From Phoronis australis (taxonomy: Eukaryota; Phoronida; Phoronidae), in contig NMRA01000404.1 of assembly GCA_002633005.1 (NCBI GenBank), positions 147,394 through 211,393 of the forward strand: 64,000 nt of DNA, written 5' to 3'. This document shows, one piece after another, positions 46,301 through 64,000 of this stretch. Made by a program: the position numbers and the translations under genes. The notes under the pieces are model-generated. The model ran no database searches and was not told the DNA's origin. It saw only the letters and a program-made list of their open reading frames with translations. The stretch's first letter is position 1, and each line of letters begins with the position of its first letter.

Positions 46301-49180
46301 TTTGACCAGATTTGTAAACCAATAAAATGTTCTAATGATTCTATTACAATGTGTCAATTCACTGCTGCTGATTGGCAATAATTCACTCAAATTGAGGCTA
46401 GTGACAACAATTTACACTCATGTAGGACCTTGTTAACAGGTTTACTTTAGCCATAAAACTATTTGGATGTTTAGTATCATGGCAGTAGATGACGCAATTT
46501 GGACCCGACCCCGGAAATAAGAATAGACATGCTGTCACACTGGGTCCAAAATGTCATAATGACATCAAAATTACGTCATGCTAAGCAATCCTCCAACTCA
46601 AAGAATATGTTTTCCTTAAAGTAGAAAGCCTGTAGAACTTGACTTTGGACTTTTACCAATCTGTTATTAATTGGATTACGTGACCATGTCTTTAAGAAAA
46701 TTTAGCAACAAGAAAGGTACAAAAATGATGGCATAGATGACTTTAAATTTTAGTTGGTATAAATCTTGAGATCTCGAAAATGCAGTATAGGTTTTCTAAA
46801 ATATCATTTTGTTTTTATTTTACATAATTTTAAAGTTTATTCATGAAAATCATAGAAGTCCTATTTTTGATAAGCCCTCATGCAGAAGCAGAAAATTTTA
46901 AAAACAATTTCTAAAATATTTTGGACAAAAAACATTTAGCGTAATATCCAAAAGTTTCACATGATGTTGCGAAGTTCGATATTTTTCTAGGGTACCCAAT
47001 ACCTAAAATTACTATTCTTTTCTTTTTATAATTTGACTTTTTCCAAGTGAGAGTTACTAAAACTTATTTCTAAGGGAGTGTGACACAGTAGAACAGTAAA
47101 CTCCACCCCATGCATAACACTAGGGGGCAGGTTTGCATGAATAGCAGATTATAGCTGCTGATCATTTATTTAGCTTGACTATCCTGGCGAAAGAATTTAA
47201 TGCCAAAATCAATAGTGACAGGAAGATATTAGCTTAAGCTTCAAGAAACTTAAGTACAAGACCATTAGCTAAGGACATCCTTCAAAATGTTCCCTAGAAG
47301 ATAACACATCACAGTCTGAAGTAATCATACAGAGCAGATGATAACTTAGAGTGTGTATGTAGTTATAGCAATCCCTGAACAACTGTTTGAACACATAATG
47401 TTGGTTGACCAGAACTTAGTGTAGAAATGTGTAATCAGAAAAAAGTGCTTAGCACAATGACTTATCCTAGAACAAGTTAGTCATGGAACAAGTTGCCGCT
47501 AGGTTTGGAGGTTGTGAGAACACTAGTTAAACTAGTGCAACTTGCAGAGCGACAACATCCACTTTCCAGGCTTCTATAACTTATTGGATATATGCGTGGG
47601 GCAAGTTGCACTCATGCAAGTCTGTGCATGGATGGGGCTTAAATGAACAACTGTGTGAACACAAATGTGCAGATCAGAACTTAGTGTGTGAGTGAATAGT
47701 GCAATAAATGAACCATTGTCTGAACACATAGTGTCAGTGAGAACAACAAATAATGAACAATAAGCTCAACAAAAACAAAATAATCTGATACAGCATCCAT
47801 AAGACATCTTTAAAAGATGGCAGACGATCCAGACAACCATTCACAAAGACATACTGACAGCTATTTATTCCATTATAACGATAATAGTCTGACCAATCAC
47901 ATGTGCGCCATCAGCTAAACTGTTAACATCATAGAGTCTATGTCACTTTGTATTTCTAGGCTGTCCTAAACCAAAAACAGAAATCGGGGTTATCAGAAAA
48001 CTAGTGGTACCTGGGGTAGATAATTTATGGTGACCAGGAAAAGGATGAAAATTTTAATAAATTGTGATCAAAAATGTGATTAGTAAAACTTATAAAATAT
48101 GACAATTAAGTCAAGAACTTGATAACGTTACACGACCCCCCTTGACCCCTCTTACTTAACCTTGACAACATTACAGTGACATGCCATAGACACTCATGAC
48201 TTTCGATTCACATAAGTACGTCACTGTCTTACCTATTACATTGCATATTGTTCAAGGCTTAGATACAAACAGCTTGCACTGCGTGCATGCCATTTTGTTT
48301 ACTGAATCACACGTGTGCAATATCTTGCAGGTAGTTGAAGTGGCAAAGAAATGTATTTCAATAGAGCAGAAAATTCCTAAATTTAATTTAATATAATTTT
48401 ATCACTACTTGTCATCACTATCACTTATAGAGATGTGCTTTCGGGAACATTGAGATGGGATTCAATCGTGAGTACATGTATACTTTCTTGAACCAAGAGA
48501 TGTCTTCTGTTGCTTGTAAAATATTATTCTCTAGACAGAAATTCACTGTAGGTGGTGACACCATTCAGAAGTATATAGGAAAATATGATTTATTAAATCC
48601 AGCAAGTCTTCCCAGAAATAAGACAGAACTTATATGGAAATATGACAGAACTTATATGGAAATACCACAGAACTTATATGGAAATATGACAGAACTTATA
48701 TGGAAATACGACAGAACTTATATGGAAATATGACAGAACTTACATGGAAATACAAAATAATGTGAAAAGGAGGTAAGTTTAAGCCACTGTCTCTTCCGAG
48801 TTATAAACAAACTAAATTGACAGTGTAAATCTTTTCTTCAAGGTTTTCCAAACAAATAATCCTACCTGCATCTTAGTGGCCCCCATTTCAACATAGCTGA
48901 GCCTGCTTAGAGTCAGTGCAAGAGTACGTGCTTCATTTCGTATGTCCAAACCACTCCACTGTTTGGGATCAACAGATTCTTGTGACTTGTCAACATTAGA
49001 CATGTACTTCTCCTCGGCTTCATCGATAGAGAAATCCTTAAGTATATTGCGAAAATGCACATTCCCAGACGATGTGGAGTCCTGATCTTTTACTTGAGTA
49101 CTCGCCACAATGGATAAAAAACAAAATACAGTCAGCACCCATCCAAGTGACACTTTGGGACATGTTGTTCGACCCGCCAT
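16333..49180 (-). CDS. CACHD1: CACHD1 orthologue (VWFA and cache domain-containing protein 1), complete, 21 exons
   Basis: Exons in transcript order: 49180-48866, 37253-37191, 31103-30955, 30557-30451, 28735-28606, 28161-28017, 27311-27008, 26191-26054, 25019-24783, 24519-24367, 24073-23950, 23524-23346, 22751-22522, 21638-21457, 20559-20449, 20071-19949, 19293-19095, 18668-18516, 18253-17878, 17576-17343, 16751-16333. All introns are GT-AG and phases agree, giving 1356 aa (human about 1274). The protein is a type I membrane relative of calcium-channel alpha2delta subunits; vertebrate CACHD1 modulates T-type channels and Wnt receptors. Visible parts: signal peptide (MAGRTTC..., hydrophobic to about residue 27); VWA domain from about residue 257; two cache-type regions (about 480-700 and 790-1010); cysteine-rich stretch CECPCECPL (exon 19); transmembrane segment about 1158-1179 followed by YRHQVHRR; tail motif [14 protein letters not shown] and C-terminal VHMVDTR, both diagnostic of CACHD1. 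ATG 49180 (AAGATGGCG context) is preferred over in-frame ATG 49213. The MIDAS site is degraded (D274-H-G-K-A278). Introns carry many minisatellites and a nested transposon. Confidence 0.93.
17276..17343 (-). repeat. Two-unit repeat starting at the CACHD1 exon 20 donor
   Basis: The first ~34 nt of intron 20 (minus strand, from GTGAGGGGTTAAGTTGCT) are immediately repeated with a few changes (GTTGAGGGTTTAAGTTGCTG). The first unit begins precisely at the splice donor. Confidence 0.7.
18436..18530 (-). repeat. 32-bp array spanning the CACHD1 exon 18 donor
   Basis: Unit on the minus strand: CCCTGTAGCATG|GTAAGTCATG plus AGCCTTCTGC. Three consecutive donors lie at about 18515, 18483 and 18451; the first is the real end of exon 18, and the second reads GTAAGACATG. 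The unit covers the last ~12 nt of the exon, so exon sequence and donor are duplicated together. Because 32 is not a multiple of 3, use of the second donor shifts the frame. Confidence 0.9.
19564..19729 (-). repeat. Ectopic copy of the exon 18 donor array in CACHD1 intron 16
   Basis: Four full 32-bp units identical in type to those at 18436-18530 are followed (plus strand) by a copy of the 3' part of exon 18 itself (complement of GGTGAATGAAACGTGTAG), lacking 9 nt compared with the real exon. The block lies upstream of exon 17, so exon 18's end plus its donor array was copied about 1.1 kb away and then expanded. It carries four or five decoy donors. Confidence 0.85.
21781..22200. repeat. Homogeneous 20-bp minisatellite, 21 units
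   Basis: Exactly 21 units of GTATTGAGGCATTACACTTA occupy 420 bp without an indel; scattered substitutions (GAGGT, CACTAA, GTACTG, ATCACA) mark individual units. It lies in CACHD1 intron 13, more than 140 bp from the nearest exon. Confidence 0.95.
22728..22945 (-). repeat. 61-63-bp array including the CACHD1 exon 13 acceptor and exon start
   Basis: Four units, each containing on the minus strand a CT-rich tract, CCACCCAG and the exon 13 start TGGCCACCATGCCAGACCTG. The unit nearest the exon (acceptor at 22752) is the functional one. The next two upstream keep an intact CAG acceptor, while the most distal has CCACTG instead. Exon-like sequence in upstream copies runs into TTG TAA, a stop. Confidence 0.88.
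23281..23392 (-). repeat. Diverged partial duplicate of CACHD1 exon 12 in the following intron
   Basis: Just past the exon 12 donor (23345), the minus strand reads a degraded copy of the exon's 3' part: CTATGTAGTGACTATGAAAC and CTGCTGGACAGTAAG, compared with CTATGTAGTGGTCATTAAAC and CTACTGGACAGTAAC in the exon. Roughly 80% identity over 45-50 nt indicates an old tandem duplication. Confidence 0.6.
25028..25243. repeat. 30-bp minisatellite (7 units) abutting the CACHD1 exon 9 acceptor
   Basis: Seven almost identical units of GAAGAGATGACCAAGATATA + CACAAGTGTA end 7 nt upstream of the acceptor CCTTTTCAG (25020). Being 30 bp, the array is open in several frames and produces artefactual repeated peptides on both strands. 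These are not coding. Confidence 0.93.
27371..27501 (-). mobile_element. tRNA-derived SINE
   Basis: The minus strand has a pol III A box (TAGCTCAGTGGTAAGAGC) and B box (GGTTCGATTCC), a 5-bp anticodon stem CTAGA/TCTAG with loop CCTGCAA, then a non-tRNA tail. The T stem is mispaired and position 33 is C rather than T, so it is not a functional tRNA. A second partial copy of the flank and head, partly inverted, follows at about 27640-27775. It lies in CACHD1 intron 6. Confidence 0.7.
27640..27775. mobile_element. Partial, fold-back SINE copy
   Basis: The stretch repeats the tail region of the neighbouring SINE (ATCAAATAAACACAGA) and then switches to head sequence in the opposite orientation (GTGGCTCGATTCCCAGTTGG) ending in the complement TGTGTTTATTTGATA. 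The result is a fold-back built from two truncated SINE pieces. Confidence 0.55.
28743..28888. repeat. 49-bp minisatellite, 3 units, next to the CACHD1 exon 5 acceptor
   Basis: Units start at 28743, 28792 and 28841 (GAATAGTGATTAGCATTCAG ...). The first unit ends 7 nt from the exon 5 boundary (28735), so it contributes part of the acceptor's upstream context. Confidence 0.88.
28950..29058. repeat. ~17-bp GGTAAGGTGCATTCTGG repeat
   Basis: Six or seven imperfect units of GGTAAGGTGCATTCTGG in CACHD1 intron 4. No relation to a splice site was seen. Confidence 0.75.
29664..30450 (-). repeat. 29-bp minisatellite (~27 units) starting at the CACHD1 exon 4 donor
   Basis: The unit nearest exon 4, on the minus strand, is GTAAGTACACATTGTAACTG + TCATGATTT: it is the splice donor and first 29 nt of intron 4. 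The next ~26 units read GTGAGTACATAGTATCACTG + TCATGATTT, each beginning with a donor-like GTGAGTA. The array is 0.79 kb long and highly homogeneous, with higher-order repetition visible in the variants. Confidence 0.93.
31382..31528. repeat. 49-bp minisatellite, 3 units
   Basis: Three nearly identical units of AGAGTTCACAGTACACCATG ... ATTATTTC in CACHD1 intron 2, 280 bp from exon 3. Confidence 0.9.
32695..33790 (+). pseudogene. THAP-domain Kolobok transposase, frameshifted and 3'-truncated
   Basis: The frame opens [15 protein letters not shown]. Residues 1-95 form a THAP zinc finger: C5-x4-C10, later C60-x2-H63 in [11 protein letters not shown], a Trp at 36, and AIPSVL at 90-95 in place of the AVPTIF box. 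A Ser/Pro-rich linker follows, then CQVCGEG and CVTGHSGKW, the cysteine/histidine pairs found before the catalytic core in this family. The first frame stops at 33624. The similarity continues one frame over (SYLIPVV..., [16 protein letters not shown]) to 33790. The switch falls at a run of eight T (33562-33569), so either a one-base slip mutation or a sequencing error. The family's GDGR before DSPG is not preserved, and the protein ends soon after, missing the rest of the DDE core. No intron is apparent. Confidence 0.82.
33725..34036 (-). CDS. Cysteine-rich protein frame, P2RX7 C-terminal-domain-like, convergent with the transposase
   Basis: A minus-strand frame begins [18 protein letters not shown]. 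It has an acidic N-terminal half and then [12 protein letters not shown] and ECLCCSE, a pattern (W-C-x-C-x2-C..MPT...CC-x-E) found in P2X7-type C-terminal domains and in small proteins accompanying some animal DNA transposons. Codons 1-80 lie inside the transposon's right part; the last ~20 codons overlap the transposase frame on the other strand. The overlap suggests an internal deletion joined the 3' ends of two convergent genes. Length is 103 residues from this start; its expression is unknown. Confidence 0.5.
   Translation of the reverse strand: MAGVGDPYHSDSSVSDGDLVHSSGDEEFFHGHSVGGYMFEPEYNEAEYTQAQAAVERNEAATEDRRGDTSWCKCTVCVVMPTSIECLCCSEFHINYLFGLFLH
34460..37190. other. CACHD1 intron 2, remainder
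   Basis: AT-rich non-coding DNA. Apart from the ~68-bp repeat block at 36146-36432, nothing was recognised. Confidence 0.4.
36146..36432. repeat. ~68-bp imperfect tandem repeat
   Basis: Five imperfect units share TTAGAAGTGACCAGAACACA, AGCACAAGTCACAGTCATGA and a TAACATTACTAGA segment; unit length varies between about 45 and 75 bp. Confidence 0.75.
38268..38340. repeat. ~19-bp tandem repeat
   Basis: Four units of GTTACTGACCATCATTAAA in CACHD1 intron 1. Confidence 0.8.
38844..40480. repeat. Diverged ~450-bp repeat units with a single-N gap
   Basis: 38844-39049 recurs at 39473-39680 at about 93% identity, starting immediately after the N at 39472. Within 39600-40480 a ~450-bp unit is tandemly duplicated at lower identity (shared GGATGGCATCATCTCACTAA, CGAAAACAGTAAAATGGCCA, AGGTGGCGCAAAG). 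No coding potential was recognised. The N-flanking duplicate may be haplotype redundancy; the older tandem looks genuine. Confidence 0.65.
39060..39245. repeat. TTAACCGCCCA tandem repeat
   Basis: Alternating units of CGGTTAACCGCCCA and a CCCCTACTTT/GCTATTTTTGAAG spacer repeat about five times with a ~35-70-bp period. The TTAACCGCCC core is well conserved while the spacers are not. Confidence 0.65.
41169..41681. mobile_element. PIF/Harbinger-derived MITE
   Basis: The termini are inverted repeats AGAGTGAGCGCCCGCTAGCG (left, 41169) and its near-complement CTCGCGGGCGCTCACTCT (right, ending 41681). Subterminal CTGAACAGCTGTG/GCGCTCAC segments are also inverted. The interior holds a remnant of Harbinger transposase (41382-41498). 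About 0.5 kb long, so an internally deleted derivative of an autonomous element. Confidence 0.65.
41382..41498 (+). pseudogene. Harbinger transposase N-terminal fragment
   Basis: A plus-strand stretch reads [21 protein letters not shown], matching the PIF/Harbinger (HARBI1-like) pattern P..SD.QF..HFRMS..TFE near the N-terminus. GGTTAG follows directly and could be the relic of a splice donor. The rest of the transposase is absent. Confidence 0.65.
41700..43821. other. CACHD1 intron 1 segment, nothing recognised
   Basis: Non-coding, with a G-run at 43129-43135. Short open frames have no motif. Confidence 0.35.
43822..44630. mobile_element. ~0.8-kb MITE of the AAGGCC family
   Basis: Left end AAAGGCCTTTCCCACT and right end AGTGTGAAAAGGCCCT are inverted repeats matching the 31979-34459 element. 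ACTAGTTA and ACTAGTAA flank the two sides, a possible target duplication. Subterminal regions carry several CTTCGGT/ACCGAGG and GTTAACTTCGA inverted pairs. No transposase was recognised. Confidence 0.5.
44418..44452. repeat. ATATAC microsatellite
   Basis: Five or six repeats of ATACAT within the MITE at 43822-44630. Confidence 0.85.
44640..48622. other. CACHD1 intron 1 segment
   Basis: AT-rich non-coding DNA with one degenerate repeat block (46136-46316). Open frames such as 45019-45408 minus have no recognisable domain and no supporting splice context. Confidence 0.4.
46136..46316. repeat. ~55-bp degenerate tandem repeat
   Basis: Four units share TACTTGAAGATGCTAGCTTT and GACCAGAGTTG with variable spacers. 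Confidence 0.75.
48623..48745. repeat. ~18-bp tandem repeat
   Basis: Seven imperfect units of ACAGAACTTATATGGAAAT, 120 bp downstream of the CACHD1 exon 1 donor. Confidence 0.85.
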
Positions 49181-50831
49181 CTTGAAAAATTTCCACTTTG
49201 TTCGGGGTCTCATTCTTTAAATTAAAGACAGCAATAAGGCATTTGTGTTATATTTCCTGTTACCTTTGTCTTGCACAAACTATATAAGAAATCATCCTGA
49301 TTGTCCGCTCACTTTCTAGTAAACTTTTTGATAACTTTCAAGCAACTTCCAGACTAAGTTTCGGAATGTCCAGCGCCTCTGGCAATCACAGCCAACAAAC
49401 TGGGACTCCGCTGGTCATAAAGTAAACAGCCGCATCGTAGTATTCTTCAAGTTTGTTTTTCACTGTTAAAAAGTGTTTCTTTTCAAGAAGTGGCTATTTT
49501 TTCAGTTGTTTAACTTCTTGTTTGTTCATTAGTTATGGTTTAACAAAATTTTGACGAAATACTCCGAAACTTTGTAATTAATGAGCTGCCGAACAATTAT
49601 ATCGAGAATCTCCTAACAGATGTCAGCCCAAAACGTGCGCAGACGGTAGTGCGCAGAAAACCCAAAATGGAAGTCTGAAGCGATATATCTCTTTGTTATT
49701 GTCTCATTGTTAAAAGTGTCTAAAGCATCAGTACTGAACGGTGACTGGTATGATCGCTTTATTCTAACCTTATGCAATTAACCGATGCCCAAATTGTAGT
49801 TTGGTTAAATTTGAATCAAGTTTTGCTGGCGCTTCATTCGTTTCGTAACATAAGCTGACCGGATCAAGCAAGGCGAGGTGCCGAGCCCGAGGATTTTGGA
49901 CTTTGTTGGATTAGCCAAAAATATGTCTTCTGACTTAGATACACTCTTTGATAAAAGTCGAGTAAATGGGTCCCTCTTCAAAATGTCTACCGGAATCAGT
50001 TCCACTGAATACATACACTGTCGTTGTTCAGTGAAAACTGGTTCTCGTCAGCCATTTTGAAGAGGGTCCCGTTTACTGATTACCCGGCTTTTACCCACTG
50101 TTTCACTGTGGTGTCTAGAGATGTGGTACATAACATTGTTAACAATCTTACTATGGAAAAACTTCCTGAATCTATTAGTTGTTGCAATGACTTGACAAAA
50201 CTTAAGTTCGTGGTTTCGACTTTTCTAAGGGAAGAGTGTGAGTACCCTGTATGATGTTTCTGATGTGTCATGTCATGTCTTTTGTTTCATACTGACAATC
50301 ATTAGGCTTCTGACTATGCTTGATTACATAGTTATTTATGTTATCTCGGCATATGTTCTTATATACCTCATCCAGGAACATTTTCTGCAATGTCACAAAC
50401 GTTGAGTGTCGAACTTTGTTTCACGGATACGAACCGAATGGAGTAAAGATTGTTAATGACAAGTGTCGTGTATTCAACCAATTTTGCATACACCCCACTG
50501 TATATAATTTTCCACTCATGTGTTTTTATGGGTAGCTAGCACTTGTGCTAGTGTTTCTTTTGTTGTATCTGTCTACACTGATTTTAAAATAAACGTTTTA
50601 CATAATTACTTCTCTTACTTCAAAATTATAGTTACTTTGTATTGGTATTTTATGAATCTTTTATAGACGTAAATCTGACTTGTAGTATAGTAAGTGTAGT
50701 AACGAAGCCTCCTTACTTTATGCCAACTACGCCATTGTTGTGAAGTACTAAAGCTTTAGAGACTGTTCCCTTGTGAGTAATCTTTGTGAATGTTTCGTCA
50801 ACGTTGTAGGTTTTCGTGTTAAGGTTGAGTC
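49181..50831. promoter_or_regulatory. Divergent intergenic region between CACHD1 and SMARCA4
   Basis: 1651 bp separate the two start codons, so the 5' UTRs and promoters of both genes must lie here unless non-coding exons lie within. The last 60 bp before the SMARCA4 ATG include an acceptor-like CGTTGTAG (50803-50810), allowing a 5' UTR intron. No TATA box was convincing. A short frame and hairpin occur at 49923-50076. Confidence 0.5.
49923..50060 (+). other. Short open frame overlapping a 24-bp inverted repeat
   Basis: A 45-codon frame starts MSSDLDTLFDKSRVNG. The arms 49962-49985 and 50053-50076 (GTAAATGGGTCCCTCTTCAA and complement) match at 22 of 24 bases with a 67-nt loop, and similarity extends further with an indel. 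An AATAAA occurs downstream at 50588. Whether it is a small gene or a repeat fragment is unclear. Confidence 0.25.
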
Positions 50832-63923
<13,092 letters not shown>

Positions 63924-63931
<8 letters not shown>

Positions 63932-64000
63932 GTAAGGATGTGCACAGTGAAGGAGTGCTTGTGTGTCGTCTCTGGGTAGGACTGTGCACAGTGAAGGAGT
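63924..64000 (+). repeat. Repeat starting across the SMARCA4 exon 19 donor, cut by the window edge
   Basis: GTCTCTGG|GTAAGGATGTGCACAGTGAAGGAGT recurs 44 bp later as GTCTCTGG|GTAGGACTGTGCACAGTGAAGGAGT. At least two units; more may lie beyond. Confidence 0.85.

Noticed and set aside
49181-49213. Upstream in-frame ATG at 49213 as CACHD1 start
   Set aside because: It would put a basic 11-residue extension before the signal peptide; the second ATG has better context (AAGATGGCG). Not excluded.

Overview
The window is animal nuclear DNA. Spliced genes with GT-AG introns occupy most of it, and the rest is introns full of tandem repeats and DNA-transposon debris. Three genes could be modelled exon by exon with reading phase conserved at every junction. 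A PHF24-like PHD-finger gene lies on the minus strand (381..7043; its 3' part is off the left edge). A complete 21-exon CACHD1 orthologue lies on the minus strand (16333..49180, 1356 aa). The first 19 exons of a SMARCA4/SMARCA2 (BRG1/brahma) orthologue lie on the plus strand (50832..63931, continuing off the right edge). CACHD1 and SMARCA4 are divergent, with start codons 1.65 kb apart. PHF24 and CACHD1 point the same way.

The organism is probably an invertebrate deuterostome, and my best guess is a lancelet (Branchiostoma). The reasons are the chordate-like CACHD1 and PHF24 genes, the single BRG1/brahma-type gene, the Kolobok-type and other DNA transposons, and above all many minisatellites that start at, or swallow, exon/intron boundaries. 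From memory, such boundary-spanning arrays were described at an amphioxus Adh locus as 'mirage minisatellites'. This placement is an inference and was not checked against a database.

Layout: 1-7043, the PHF24-like gene, whose 5.66-kb first intron holds a 4.15-kb transposon-like element (2229..6377) with strand-switching subterminal motifs and a second inverted-repeat unit containing 13 copies of a GTACGTACACTAC-type motif. 7044-14140, intergenic, with a dead reverse-transcriptase fragment carrying a small MITE and a 495-bp duplication across a single N that looks like an assembly artefact. 14140-16332, probable CACHD1 3' UTR. 16333-49180, CACHD1; intron 2 contains a 1.94-kb THAP-domain Kolobok-like transposon with ~160-bp inverted repeats and TTAA target duplications, itself inserted in another MITE; intron 1 contains a Harbinger-like MITE, a second MITE and ~450-bp repeats. 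49181-50831, divergent intergenic region. 50832-64000, SMARCA4.

The most striking signal is genome-architectural. About fifteen of the roughly 77 internal splice sites in CACHD1 and SMARCA4 begin, contain or directly abut a minisatellite, and in at least eight the repeat unit itself carries the donor or acceptor, producing tandem decoy splice sites.
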